Numbered from the stretch's first letter, positions 45,592-56,785 are shown. The stretch is 64,000 nt of DNA from Rhizomys pruinosus (GCA_009823505.1 VZQC01008895.1:650833-714832), one strand, 5' to 3'. Program-made: numbers and translations. Notes: generated by a model from the letters alone, not told the origin.

Positions 45592-46945
45592 TTTTTTTAT
45601 TGATGCTTTGTGTATTTCATAATCATTTTCCAATTCAGTTCCAGCATATTTCCCTTTCCCTTCCCCCCACCCCACTCCACCCCACCCCATCCCAGATCAT
45701 GCATTCTGCCATAACTGTCCTGCATCTTTCTCTCAGTTTTTTTTTTCATTTTTTAGCAATAAGTGATAATTTATGGGTACAAGCATCCTTCATGTAAAAC
45801 CAATTTGCAGGCTGTTGTGCCCAAACCCACACAGCCCATGGGTCCCACCATCCAGCGGGGGTCAGGAGGGGGGCTTGTATGTTCAATCAAGTTGATCAAA
45901 TGAGTGTCCAGATAATATTGCTGTAGTTTCACCATTCACCCCAATTGCAGCCCTTACATTCTACCACGCCCCCTCTTCCTCAGATTGTTCCCTAGGCTTA
46001 GAAAAGGGGTACAGGTGGATGAGAAGCAAAACAGTTTACTTTCTCTGGAGCTGTTGTCTTGGACTCTGGTCAATTCTGGCTGTTTCCTTTCATGGGCTGA
46101 CAGTTTGTCCAGGAATAACCTTTCGATCCTACTAATGAAGCACAAGCAATTAGATACATAGGTATTTAAACAGCACTAATAGTTATGGTAAGTTACTTTG
46201 GTATAGACACATATGTTTCGATGGTATGTTAATCCATGAATTACATTTTTTCCTGTTAAATATGCCCTCAGTCTTTTTTTTTATTTTTAGGAATTCACAT
46301 TTTCCTCCATTAATTTTATATTAATCTAAAATGTAGATACATACTCTCCACCCATATACAGTAATTACAGAGTCTGAAAATAATTGGTGGGTTGATTCTA
46401 GAGCTTGTTGAGAGATTCACATTATGACAACATAGTTGCTTTCAGATAAACAGAAATATAATAATAATGTCATTCAGCTTGCCATTCATCTGGGGGATTT
46501 GGTGTTAGCATCCACAAATGAGGGAAACCATTCTCTGTTTGTCTTTCTGGGATTGTGTTACTTCACTCAGCATAATGACTTCGAGCTCCATCCAATTACC
46601 TGCAAAGTTCATAATGCCATCTTTCTTTACCACTGAATATTACTCCATTGTGTAGATGTACCACATTTTTGTCATCCACTCGTCTGTTGAGGGGCATTTG
46701 GGTTGGTTCCAGCTCTTCACTATTGGGAAGAGAGCTGCAATAAACATGGATGTGCATTTATCTTTGCGGTAGGATGAGTCTTTGAGGTATATACCCGGGA
46801 GTGGTATGACTGGGTCAGGTGGTAGGCTCATTCTGAGTCTTTTAAGGGTTTTCCACACTGCTTTCCATAGTGGCTGTATGAGTTTACACTCCCACCAGCA
46901 GTGGATGAGTGTTCCTTTTCCCCACAACCTCTCCAGCATCTGTTC
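45592..46945 (-). mobile_element. 5'-truncated L1, minus strand, split by an insert
   Basis: 3' end at 45,592 ('tttttttattgatgctttgt'), broken at about 45,737 by a ~525-bp insert, resuming at about 46,262 with 'ccctcagtctttttttttat' and 'aggaattcacattttcctcc'. ORF2 C-terminus at 46,640-46,939 reads [20 protein letters not shown] and WYIYTME. Confidence 0.82.
45738..46261 (-). mobile_element. Unidentified A-tailed insert in an L1
   Basis: About 525 bp lie between two halves of one L1. The minus-strand product ends 'cccataaattatcacttatt' 'gctaaaaaatgaaaaaaaaa', an A-rich tail, and the junctions share 'ctcagt-ttttttt', consistent with target-primed insertion. No SINE, L1 or known LTR sequence is recognised in it. 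The 63-codon minus-strand frame at 45,954-46,145 has no recognised domain. It could be a retrocopy of a transcript 3' end or a fragment of an unfamiliar element. Confidence 0.6.
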
Positions 46946-46949
46946 TCTT

Positions 46950-48465
46950 TTGTTTTCCTTTATTTTAATTTTTTATTTATTATTTCCTATGTGTCTTGAC
47001 AGAGAGAATATGTCCAATTTCGCTGATGAAAAAAAGCACAAAAAATTCTCAGGAAAATTATTTCAAAGGGAATTCAAGATAATATTAAGAATAAGAATAG
47101 CATTCACTATAGCTAAGTTGGTTTCATTCCAGGAATGCAAGGGTGGTACAAAATGCATCAATCAATAAAATTATACAACACATAAAGAACTTAAGGGAAG
47201 AAATTACATGGTCATCTCAATGGATGTAAAAACGCCTTTTGACAAAGTTAATCGTGATAAATTCCATGAAAAAGCTACTATAATACAAGCCGGTTACCTG
47301 GCCATAATAAAAGATATTCATGGTAAACTCATAGGAATTATTTTGAATGACAGAAAAATAAAACTATTTCCTCTAAAATTAAGAATTATACAAATGTGCA
47401 CATTCTCTTTACTCTTATTCAGTTTTTGAAGAGTTAACTAGAGAAATAAAAAAATGAAAGAAAGAAAGGAAGGAAGGAAGGAAGGAAGAAAGAAAGAAAG
47501 GATTCTAATAGAAAAGGAAGAATGCAAATTATCAACAATGTCAGGCTATATGATCCTGTATTTACAAGGCTCTAAAATCCTCAACAGAAAATGCTGAGAT
47601 CCGACAAACACTTTCTGTAAAGTCTTGGAATGCAGAAGTCAACATACAAAAGTCAGTAGCTTTTCTATATAACAATATCAAATTTGCTGAGAAAGAAATA
47701 AGGTAAAAATTCACAATAGCGATATAAAAGAACAAGTTGTTCAAAATAAACCCAGCCAAGGAGGTAAAGTACTTCACACAATGAAAATTTTAAGAGAATG
47801 AAGGAGGAAACAGGACACACCAGAAGCTAGAAAAGCCTCCAAAGTTCACGAATTATGAATTACCATAATTAATATTGTTATTAATAATTCATGATTATGC
47901 TGCCAAAGCAAAGTAATGGCCTAATGTAATCCTTATAAAATTTTCAATGATATCATTTATAGAATTAGAAAAATTCATCTTGAAGTTTATTTGAGAGCAC
48001 AGAAGAATCTGTGAATAGGCAAAACAATCCTGTGCATTAATAGCAATGTCTGGTCTCAAATTCTACTTCAAAGCTATAGTGACAAGACCAGCATGGTACT
48101 AGTTCAAAATTAGTTTATAGACCAATAGCACAGACTAGAGGACTTCAAACAACCACAAACAGCAACAACCACCTAATCTTTAACTATCGTGTCAAAATTA
48201 TTCATTGAAAATTGAAAAAAGACATCTTTAGCAAATGTTGCTAGAAAAACTGCATAATCAGACCTAAAATAATAAAGCTAGATCCGTATTACTTACCTGG
48301 CACAAAAGCCCATTCAAAATAGATTGAAGACCTTAATATAAGGTTAGGAAATTTGAAACTGATACAATAACACATAGGTAAAAAATTTTTCAACACATAA
48401 GCACAGGCGAGGACTTTCTGAGAAGGATTCCAATAGTACAGGCCATACGATTAAGAGTTGGAAAA
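46950..48465 (+). mobile_element. Old L1 ORF2 fragment, plus strand
   Basis: Decayed reverse transcriptase region: 'ttcattccaggaatgcaagg' (FIPGMQG), 'atggtcatctcaatggatgt' (MVISMDVKTPFDKVN, parallel to the MIISIDAEKAFDKIQ palm motif), then 'agtagcttttctatataaca' (VAFLYNN) and 'ttgagagcacagaagaatct'. Orientation is opposite to the adjoining minus-strand L1. A GAAA/GGAA run sits at 47,458-47,501. Confidence 0.8.
47458..47501. repeat. (GAAA)n/(GGAA)n microsatellite
   Basis: About 44 bases of gaaa and ggaa tetranucleotides inside an old L1. Confidence 0.95.
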
Positions 48466-48469
48466 CAGG

Positions 48470-48592
48470 GTGTGGAGAGATGGCTCAGCAGTTAAAAGCA
48501 GAAACTGCTCTTCCAAACCTGGGTTTGGTTTCCAGCAACCACATGGTGGCTAACAGGCAGCCATTCTTAACTTCAGTTCCAGAAATTTTATT
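48470..48592 (+). repeat. Older B2 SINE, truncated
   Basis: 'tgtggagagatggctcagca', 'ttccagcaaccacatggtgg' and a single 'aacttcagttccaga' segment, closer to the common mouse/rat B2 form than to the young variant of this window. The 3' part is missing. Confidence 0.8.
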
Positions 48593-48920
48593 AGATTAAC
48601 TCACAGGATAGACTCTGAGTGGTCCAACAATGGCTGCAGCATACTGGAGAGGCTGAGAATCTGGTAGCTGCACAGTCCACAAAGCTGGATGTCTCACAGT
48701 CCCAATCAGAGATCCAATCAGAGTCCCAGTCAGATCTCAGGAGATCTACTAGTCTTCGGTCTGCATTGGAATCCAAGTTGATCACAACATCAAGATGAAC
48801 TCACCAGTGAGAGAGAAGGCAAGTGGCAAAAAAGTAAATCTACCTTCTGCCATGTCCTTTTTATATGGCTGCCATCAGAAGGTAACGCTCACATGTAGGG
48901 TGTGTCTTCCAGCTTCAAAT

Positions 48921-48971
<51 letters not shown>

Positions 48972-48996
48972 TCTAGTCAAGTCGACACCCTGAATT
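48593..48996. repeat. Probable interspersed repeat with (CT)n, unassigned
   Basis: 'gatgtctcacagtcccaatc', 'aactcaccagtgagagagaa', 'gtgtgtcttccagcttcaaa' and the end 'agtcaagtcgacaccctgaa' 'ttagccatcaca' match a common rodent repeat whose family I cannot name. A (CT)n run occupies 48,923-48,968. Confidence 0.5.
48923..48968. repeat. (CT)n microsatellite
   Basis: About 46 bases of TC dinucleotide. Confidence 0.97.
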
Positions 48997-49013
48997 AGCC
49001 ATCACAGCTGCCA

Positions 49014-49083
49014 TAGGGCTGCTAGGAATGGAACCCAGTCCTCTGCAAAAGCACTTAACTGCTGAGCCATCTCTCCAGCTCCT
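49014..49083 (-). repeat. ID/B2-head fragment, minus strand
   Basis: 'ggaatggaacccagtcctct', 'gcaaaagcacttaactgctg' and 'agccatctctccagctcc' are the reversed tRNA-like head of an ID or B2 element. Confidence 0.8.
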
Positions 49084-49084
49084 T

Positions 49085-49397
49085 TTACACTCTTTTATGA
49101 TGTATATGTACATACTTCTTAAAGCTTATATAATGGTAGGATTCAGGTGCTTTTTCTATAGGCCTTTACCGTGACTTGTCCCTTCACATACTCCCTCCTC
49201 TGCCCTGCCCTCCCATTCCCCACCCCATTTAGCTCTTCCTAGTCTAACATATACCCTTTCCTCTTCATATCCATGCATTCTACCATCCCTCTCATGAAGA
49301 CCTCAACCCGCTCATTAATTATTCTTTATTAGTTTCTTGACCCCTCAAGGCAAGATAGGGCCAGCAATGTGATAGTGGCACAAATACTGCGGAAGTA
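49085..49397 (-). repeat. Possible L1 3' UTR-like fragment
   Basis: The C-rich 'ccctgccctcccattcccca' 'ccccatttagctcttccta' words loosely resemble a reversed Lx-type L1 3' UTR. No gene is seen. Confidence 0.3.
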
Positions 49398-49411
49398 ACC
49401 AATCACTCTTT

Positions 49412-49653
49412 TTTTTTTTTTTTTTTTTATTTCTGTATGTGTATCAATGTACTGTCTGCATGCAGGTCTGTGCACCCGTGTTGTGCAATGCTGCGGAGGT
49501 CAGAAGAGGGTGTTGGATTCCCCTGGAACTGGAGTTCTCCTGGAATTGGAGTTTCAGATGGTTCTCGGCTGTCATGTGGGTGCTGGGGATTGAACCCGGG
49601 TCCTCCGTAAGAGCGGTTGGCGCTCTTAACCGCTAGGCCATCTCTCCAGCCCC
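49412..49653 (-). repeat. Young B2 SINE, minus strand
   Basis: Young variant in reverse with doubled block. Exact target-site duplication accaatcactcttt at 49,398-49,411 and 49,654-49,667. Frames of 65 and 117 codons over it are not genes. Confidence 0.95.
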
Positions 49654-49854
49654 ACCAATCACTCTTTAATTGGATTAAAGGTCTGCTTCCTAGGATGGAG
49701 TCCATACCTAACACTGGTATCAGACTTAGGAACCTGAGGATAGACAGGTCACAGGACATAGAGGAGAATATAATACTCATTTTCTGCTACATAGTTATAT
49801 TAACTGACTTTAATGACTTAGTGGTTAATCTATGGATGAATGCATCTCTCAACT

Positions 49855-50889
49855 CTCACTAGAGAAGTTTCCTTGTGCAGCAGATGGTGATTAATACAAA
49901 AACCCACAACATGCCAACATGCAAAGGGCAAGAGGCTGAAGAGTGCTTATTCCTGGACAGAATATCTATGTCAAACTTCTACCCCCCAAGGACCAGGGAT
50001 CACTGTGGAAGTGGGGATGGAAAGATTTAAGAGCCAGAGGTGGGGGCTGACCAGAAGGAAACAGCATACAAAACAGCTGGTCAGTTAGTGGTATGCCCTT
50101 ACAGCAATAGGGACAAGGTGTATAAATAGGAATGTTCAAATGAGCCCAAACCAGAAAAAAAAGTCCAAGCACAGACAAGAGGAGGTGGGTAAAAAGCTCC
50201 AACCCCACCTAAGAAAATGGTGGCAAGAGATGGATGGGAGGGACAGAGACAGTCTCTCTCAAGCAATTTTATTCGACTATGAAGAATGAAATTATGGCAT
50301 TTCCAGAAAGAAATGGATAGAGTGGGAAGTTATTTTAAGTGAAATAAAACCATATGTAGAAAGATATTGATCACATTTTCTCTCACATATGAAATATAAA
50401 TTTAATGTGTGTGTGTGTGATTCTTCTAAAAGTAGAAAGGGGATGCTGATGAAAAGAAAGAAATATCAAGGGAGGTGGGGGGTGAACAATGAAAGTAACC
50501 AATGTGGGGACTGGAGAGATGGCCTAGCGGTTAAGAGTGCCGACCACTCTTACAGAGGACCTGGGTTCAATCCCCAGCACCCACATGGCGGCCGAGAACC
50601 ATCTGAAACTCCAATTCCAGGAGAACTCCAGTTCCAGGGAAATCCGAGACCCTCTTCTGACCTCCGCGGCATTGCACGACACGGGTGCACAAACTTGCAT
50701 GCAGACAGTACATTTAAACACATACAGAAATAAATAAAATTAATAATAAAAAATAATTTAAAAAAAGAAAGTAACCAATGTATATGACATGAAAGCAGAA
50801 GGATGGACTACTTAGGGAAAGAGATTTGATCAGCAACAGGTTGGATAGGGGACAGGGCAGGCCAGTGGGGAGCAAGTAAAAACAAAGTA
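49855..50889 (+). mobile_element. Old L1 (Lx-like) 3' region, split by a B2
   Basis: 'aaacttctaccccccaagga', 'gatggaaagatttaagagcc', 'agaaatggatagagtgggaa', 'cacattttctctcacatatg' and 'ggataggggacagggcagg' follow the 3' UTR of Lx-type rodent L1s. It ends at an AT microsatellite. From about 50,625 rightward it belongs to the left arm of the large inverted repeat. Confidence 0.65.
50506..50766 (+). repeat. Young B2 SINE
   Basis: Young variant with doubled block and long A/T tail. Exact target-site duplication gaaagtaaccaatgt at 50,491-50,505 and 50,767-50,781. A noisy reverse copy lies at the far right edge of the window. Confidence 0.95.
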
Positions 50890-50893
50890 TATA

Positions 50894-50929
<36 letters not shown>
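50890..50929. repeat. (AT)n microsatellite
   Basis: About 40 bases of AT dinucleotide. Mirrored at about 63,675-63,712. Confidence 0.95.
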
Positions 50930-50931
<2 letters not shown>

Positions 50932-50949
50932 CACTCATATGAATAATGC

Positions 50950-51062
50950 CATTTTTTGTTTTTTTTTTCAAAGCCAATCTTTATTGAAGCTATGTGCATT
51001 TCATACAAAATTTCAAATCAACTCTAGACCTGTGCCCCCCTCTGTGCCCCCCAATCCCATCA
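50950..51062 (-). mobile_element. L1 3'-end fragment, minus strand
   Basis: 'ttcaaagccaatctttattg' 'aagctatgtgcatttcatac' then C-rich sequence ending 'atcagagcta': the same L1 3' end as at 42,808, truncated after about 110 bases. Confidence 0.8.
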
Positions 51063-51117
51063 GAGCTAGAATGCCATTTCTGGATACTATTTTTAAATAG
51101 CCATAAGGAAAAAAAAA

Positions 51118-51195
51118 ACAGTAGTGTTTAATGGTAGAGCAATGCTTGGCTGCATAGACTTTGGGTTTGATCTCTAGTACCAGAATCACTAACTA
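51118..51195 (+). repeat. B4/ID-like fragment
   Basis: 'tttaatggtagagcaatgct' 'tggctgcatag' and 'gggtttgatctctagtacca' resemble the tRNA-like head of a B4 or ID element. Confidence 0.45.
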
Positions 51196-52495
51196 AATAA
51201 ATATGCATGCTCTTACTGAAGATGTGTTGCTTATGGGAATATATTATGTTCTTTAGATGTCTGGTGAGGAAACTAATGATATCTGATTGGATATAATGAA
51301 TGAGCTGATGTTCAAGTAGCAATGATGCCTAAAACTTAAGTTCCTTGAAAGATATCTAAGTCCTTTGATGGAACAGGGAATCAAATGTGGTTGGGGAATA
51401 TGCATAATAAAATAATGGAGACTAGACTTGCAACTTTTTACAAATTAACATATCAAAATAATTTCATTTGTAGCAAGCTAGGGTTTATTATTAATAAGAA
51501 GTTGGTTGATTTATTGTTTAGGTCACAAATTAGATAGCCTAAGATAGTTATATAAATGTGTTTACATATAAATATGTTTACAGATTCCTATACAGTGTAT
51601 GTATATGAATTTAGTACTAAAAGAGAATTGATACTGAAATTTATAAAATCATGAAAAAGTTTTGCACATTTCAGTATCTTGGGTGATATTTCCATTTGTA
51701 TTAAATCAAAGAAGCATTCTTCTTAGGATCATATAAGCCAAGAATGCCAGTCCTGTGTCTTGAGATCACCTTGATGACTATTTGAGCATTAGTTCTCCCT
51801 CCCTATATAGTTTTTCTGATGTGAGGCCACAGAGAAGCATCACATAGGCTTCCTGCATGGGGGCATTCTTACTTTATGAATCTTGCCTTCCCAAGATAGA
51901 AGCCAGAATCATTTTTTCAGGCTCTTTAAACTAGGCTAGGCCTTTGATCAAGACTTTGTCAAGACTGGGCTGCCTAGGAGCTAGGAGATGACTGACAGTT
52001 AAGACCACGCAGTGCTGCTTATTCAAAGCACAATTATCTTAACTGCTATTACAAACATTCAGAGAACACAGCATACCTAGGAGCAAGATAGAGAGAAACC
52101 AACAGAGGTATTACATAAACCAGGGGATGGCAAGCCATAGTCTCCAGTGCCAAATCTAACCCTCCACATGTTTTGGTACAGTTCATGGAGTAAGAATTAC
52201 TTTTACATTAGGAAGGCAATTACAAAGATTCTATGATTCAAACCCAGTATCTATAAATAAAGTTCTATTGACACACAGCCATGGTTATCATTTTATTTTT
52301 ATATAAAGCCATTGTGCTACAATAGAAAAGCTGAGTAGTTATGACAAATTTCTTACTCTCCACAAACACAAAACATTTATTTTCTGCCCTCTTACCAAGG
52401 AAGTTTGCCACTATGGAATCAAAAGGAGACCCAGAACATTTGTTCTTATAATAATAAGGAAACTTTCTCTTGCCTCATTCTAAACCCCAAACAGT
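51196..52495. other. No gene or repeat recognised
   Basis: AT-rich unassigned sequence within the left arm; it reappears with errors at about 61,900-63,380. Confidence 0.5.
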
Positions 52496-52575
52496 GCTGG
52501 GTGTGGAGGTGCACATCTTTAATCCCAGCACTCAAGTGAGGTAGATCTCTTTGAGATCTAGGCCATCTACATGCA
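52496..52575 (+). repeat. Truncated B1 SINE
   Basis: 'gctgggtgtggaggtgcaca' 'tctttaatcccagcactcaa' then 'tttgagatctaggccatcta': a 3'-truncated B1. Confidence 0.8.
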
Positions 52576-52626
52576 TTTGATTTTGAATTGAAGTTTGCTT
52601 GCTGAGCATTCAGAAATCTTTTTTTT

Positions 52627-52866
52627 TATTAATTTTATTTATTTATTGTATGTGTATGAATGTACTGTCTGCATGCAAGTCTGTGCACCCGTGTCGTGCA
52701 ACGCCGCGGAGGTCAGAAGAGGGTCTCGGATTCCCCTGGAACTGGAGTTCTCCTGGAATTGGAGTTTTAGACTGTTCTCGGCCACCATGTGGGTGCTGGG
52801 GATCGAACCCGGGTCCTCTGTAAGAGCGGTCGGCGCTCTTAACCGCTAGGCCATCTCTCTAGCCCC
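52627..52866 (-). repeat. Young B2 SINE, minus strand
   Basis: Young variant in reverse with doubled block. Exact target-site duplication cagaaatcttttttt at 52,611-52,625 and 52,867-52,881. Its mirror at 61,499-61,790 is heavily garbled. Confidence 0.95.
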
Positions 52867-52881
52867 CAGAAATCTTTTTTT

Positions 52882-53279
52882 TTTTTAAGATTCCATTTTA
52901 GGATGGGAACCCTGGGAAATCCAGGTAAGAAGTGCAATGCTGGCCCAGAACTGGCTCCAAGGAGATCAGCTTAGTCCATAGATCAAACCCGTTGATATTT
53001 TCATGATCTCTGGTTTTGTAACATTCACACTTCCTAGTCGGACAAGATCCTGCATTAGTTACTTGAGATAAAAGATGTCATAATGGAAACAACCAAGTAA
53101 AATTTTTGAACTAGTTAAGATGGTAAATAAAAAATCAACACATTATCCCATGGCAGAATGAGCATAGCAAAAATTAATGCCAACTTTTAGATATAAAAGA
53201 TGGCAGAGACAGTGAAAAGGCAACTCCTCATTTAATTAACAAATTCAAGTTTCATTCCTCCCCTATAGAAACTGTATAG
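52882..53279. other. No gene or repeat recognised
   Basis: Unassigned; mirrored near 61,080-61,480. Confidence 0.5.
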
Positions 53280-53500
53280 CTTGGGCGAAGGTTCATTTGG
53301 TAAAGTGCTGTTCAAGCCTGAAATCCCATGTCTGATGATGTAGAGAAAAGAGGGTCTCTGGGGCTGGATGGCCAGCCAGTCTAGCCAAATCAGCAAGCTC
53401 CAGATTCAGAGAGACCCTGCCTCAAAAAACAATGTGGAGAATGATTGAGGAAGACATCCAAAGATGATCTCTGTCTTCCACAGGCAGATGCACCTCTGTG
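53280..53500 (+). repeat. B3-like SINE
   Basis: 'tggtaaagtgctgttcaagc', 'ctggatggccagccagtcta' 'gccaaatc' and 'gagaccctgcctcaaaaaac' 'aatgtggaga' match the order of the reversed copies at 2,459 and 19,975. Confidence 0.65.
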
Positions 53501-53689
53501 CCAGTCCAACCCTGCCCACCAACATGAATGCAGAGAAAGTGGGTCCCAAGTTGTAGGAGTGGCCTATAATAAGCTCAATTATTGATTCACAATTATTAGC
53601 TTCAATTAGCATTTATTACTCAAAAACTGGTGATCTGATAGATTAAGACATGCAATAGATTCAATGGCCTGGAAAATGTGTTCATTCCA

Positions 53690-54575
53690 GCCCTATTGTG
53701 ACAGTGACATAGAAACAGACATGGAGAGCAAGAAAATTGTGGACTAAGAAATAAGCCCAGTTGTCTACAGCCATGTGATTCTCCATAAATGTATCAAAAA
53801 GTCTCTGAAGAAAAGACAATCTCATTATAAAATTCACACAGAGGGAAATCCAGAGAAAGAAGACTGAAAGTAGATTCTAATATCTCAAACTATACAAAAA
53901 TAAAGTAAAAGAATATTAAAGATGTTAGTGTGTGACTTAAATTCCAAATCTATAAGAAAAACTTAAGCCAAACCTTTCAAGATAGAGGTATAGGCAAAAA
54001 CATTTTGAATAACAAGAAATAACAAAAATTTAAAAATGAGATTAAATGAAATTTGACAGCTCTTCACAGAAAAGTAAATAATTAGGAGAATAAAGAGACA
54101 ATCTATAGAATAGGACAAAAAAATCTTTGCTACTGATTCATTGGAGAGGAGATCAATACCTGGAATAAAAAGTCAAAAGATGGAAACATCCCAAAATTCA
54201 AATACCTAATAAAAAACTGAGTGACGGAAATGAGCAGATACCTTTTTAAAAGTACATGTGGCCAATAAATACAATGATATACTTCAACACCTTTAGTTAT
54301 TGGGGAAATACAAATCAAAACCAGATCATGATTTCATCTCACAACAATCAGAATGTCTATCACCAAGAAAGCAAACAATATATCAATCAATACAGAGAAT
54401 CGGGAGAAAGGGACCTCTATTCACTGTTTATGGGATGTAAATTAGCCTAGCTGTTATGGAAATCAGTATATGCTCTCTACCAAAATAAAAATAGACTCAC
54501 TGCATGATCCATTGGTCTCCATTACTTTACTAATCCCTCTGGCCAAATATCTTATAAGCAACTTAAGAGAGTATG
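53690..54575 (+). mobile_element. Old L1 ORF2 fragment
   Basis: 'gagaaaagacaatctcatt'-like sequence, 'gatagaggtataggcaaaaa', 'gtacatgtggccaataaata', 'gggaaatacaaatcaaaacc' and 'tagctgttatggaaatcagt' follow L1 ORF2 C-terminal order with heavy decay. Confidence 0.75.
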
Positions 54576-54930
54576 GTAGTTAATCTTGATTGTCAGTGTT
54601 ATAGGATTTAGAATTTCTAGAAGGTGTACCTTACTGGAAAGTTTTAATTAAGGAGGAAAGATCAACCCTGAACGTGCCCAGAACCATTCCATGGATGGGG
54701 GTCTCTAGACTGAATAAAAACAAGAAAGTCAGCTGAGCACCAGAACGCCCCTCTTTCTGCCTGCTGACTGGGGCACGATGCATGTAACATGTTGTCTCCT
54801 GTTCTCACCACCTCCCTGTCAGGATGAATTGGATCCCTTCTTAAAATGTGAGCCAAAGTGAACTCTTCTTTCTTTAAATGGCTCCTATCAAGTATTTTGT
54901 CACAGCAATGTGAAAAAAAATGACAAACAG
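54576..54930 (+). repeat. Rodent LTR-like interspersed repeat
   Basis: Opens 'ggtagttaatcttgattgtc', continues 'gatcaaccctgaacgtgccc' and 'gactgaataaaaacaagaaa', and ends 'caagtattttgtcacagcaa' 'tgtgaaaaaaaatgac'. This order is common to an abundant rodent repeat with a MaLR-like ending. Family is not fixed. Confidence 0.55.
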
Positions 54931-55619
54931 AAAATTAGCACTAGGGAATGGGTTTTTTTGCTGTGATAAACCTGACCATGTTATCCATAGGCTTTTGGAA
55001 TGGATTCCTAAGAGAATGAGGGAGAGTTTAGAACTGCAGGCTATCAAAGACTTAGAACACGTGAGCAGAGAGTAATCGGCCATTCTGGTAGGAGTTAGAG
55101 CACCAGGGTGTTCAGAGAAATGTCCCCTGTGAAGGCCCAGCTCATGGAGTTTCAAAGAGAAACAAAGACATTGCAGAACTGAGGAACTGAGCAGAGACCT
55201 TTCATCCTGTGCTCTGGACAACAATCCGGCTGCATTCTGCAATGCCCTGAAAAATGGAGGGCAGGTGAAATCAAGAGCAAAAGATGATTTATTTGGCACA
55301 GGAAATTTCAAGACAATAAGACATTTGCCCTGTGGTACAGTTACTGCTCATAGCTCTCAATCAGATCTACAGTATGAAAGAACACAAAGACTGGACAATG
55401 TAGAATTTAGTGAGGATAGCACTGTAAGTTTATAGTTGTACATGAGGAGGACATAGACAAAGCATCTCTAATTGTTAAAGACGTGAGTAGCATTAGAAAA
55501 AAAAACTCACATGCCCATCACATTGGAGCAACAGAGCAAGACCCACTCCTTGACAGATCCTACTGTGCAAATGGAAGTCCATCTGAAAGGGTGAGAGCCT
55601 GAATTGAGAGTGCAGGTGT
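54931..55619. other. No gene or repeat recognised
   Basis: Unassigned. The minus-strand 145-codon frame at 54,874-55,311 starts inside unassigned DNA and has no recognised domain. Its mirror in the right arm is broken. Confidence 0.5.
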
Positions 55620-55965
55620 CCTCATTGGCTTTCTGCTGCTGTGATAAACACTGACAAAAGGCAACTCACGGAGGAAAGGCTTTATTTTATTTTACAGCCT
55701 ACCATCCATCATCAAGGGAAGCCAAAGCAGAAACTTACTTGAGACAGAAACTGAAGCAGAAACCATGGAGGAACGATGCTTACCAGAGTGCTCAGCTACT
55801 TCTCTTACACAATTCATGTCCACCTGCCCATCGTTCAGCAACCAATAAAATGTCTCTCAAACATTCCCACAGGCCAGTGTGATGAAGGAAGTTTCTCAGC
55901 TGAGGTTCCCGCTTCCCTGGTGACTCTCTTTTGAGTCAGGTTGGCAAAAACTATCAAACACAGTA
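55620..55965 (+). repeat. Rodent interspersed repeat, family unassigned
   Basis: 'tttctgctgctgtgataaac' 'actgacaaaaggcaactc', 'accatggaggaacgatgctt', 'cccacaggccagtgtgatga' and 'gagtcaggttggcaaaaact' are in the order of a very common rodent repeat related in style to the one at 39,563. Confidence 0.6.
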
Positions 55966-56151
55966 CCTAAAGAAATTCCCTGCTCAAAAACAACTGCCTA
56001 GCAAAGAATTTTCCCAGGTTCAACCACAAAGGCACTCAGGAGTCCTTGCAGCTTGGGTCCAGCCTGGGCTTTACATTGTGCTGACAGCAGAACTCTCACT
56101 TGAGTACTCTAGGAAGTAGGAGAGAGACATATAGGTAAAAGAGGGGCTAGT

Positions 56152-56390
56152 GGGGCTGGAGAGTCAGCCTAGTGGTTAGGAGCACCGACTGCTCTTGCAG
56201 AGGACCCGGGTTCGATCCCCAGCACCCACATGGCGGCTGAGAACCGTCTGTAACTCCAATTCCAGGAGAACTCCAGTTCCAAGGGAATCCGATGCTCTCT
56301 TCTGACCTCCGCGGCATTGCACGACACAGGTGCACAAACCTACATGCACACAGTACATTCATACACATAAAAAAAAGAAAGAAAGAAAAA
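56152..56390 (+). repeat. Young B2 SINE
   Basis: Young variant with doubled block. Exact target-site duplication aaaagaggggctagt at 56,137-56,151 and 56,391-56,405. Mirrored, with errors, at 57,548-57,806. Confidence 0.95.
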
Positions 56391-56539
56391 AAAAGAGGGG
56401 CTAGTACAGTTGTGGGATAGGGAAAGGAAGGAGGCAAAGGAAATATAAATCTAATAGGGGTATGTATATGACCAAAGGGTATTACATTCATGTACAAAAA
56501 TGTCATGATAAAACCCATTAGTTTTCAAAGATTTACTTT

Positions 56540-56748
56540 TGTTCATTAATTGTGTGTCTCTGTGTGAAGGAAGGTCTGTGCACACTGAGTACAGGGCTCA
56601 TGGGATCCAGAAGAGAATTTCAGATCCTGTGGAACAGGAATTAGAGGTGGTTGTGATTAGCTAGATCCAGATGTTGGCAACTAAACAGTGGTCTTCTGTG
56701 AGAGCAGGAAGAGCTTTTAATCACTGAAGCCATCTGGCCTGTCCCCAA
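56540..56748 (-). repeat. Older B2 SINE, minus strand
   Basis: 'gtctgtgcacactgagtaca', 'agatcctgtggaacaggaat' 'tagaggtggttgtga' and 'ttaatcactgaagccatctg' are reversed B2 with only one 'aattcctgttcc' segment, lacking the 17-bp duplication. Confidence 0.7.
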
Positions 56749-56785
56749 ATTGCTGATGCTTTGTAACTGATATAAAAAGAAAACT

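Noticed and set aside
54874..55311. 145-codon minus-strand frame as a gene
   Set aside because: It overlaps the end of an LTR-like repeat and shows no recognisable domain or splice context.
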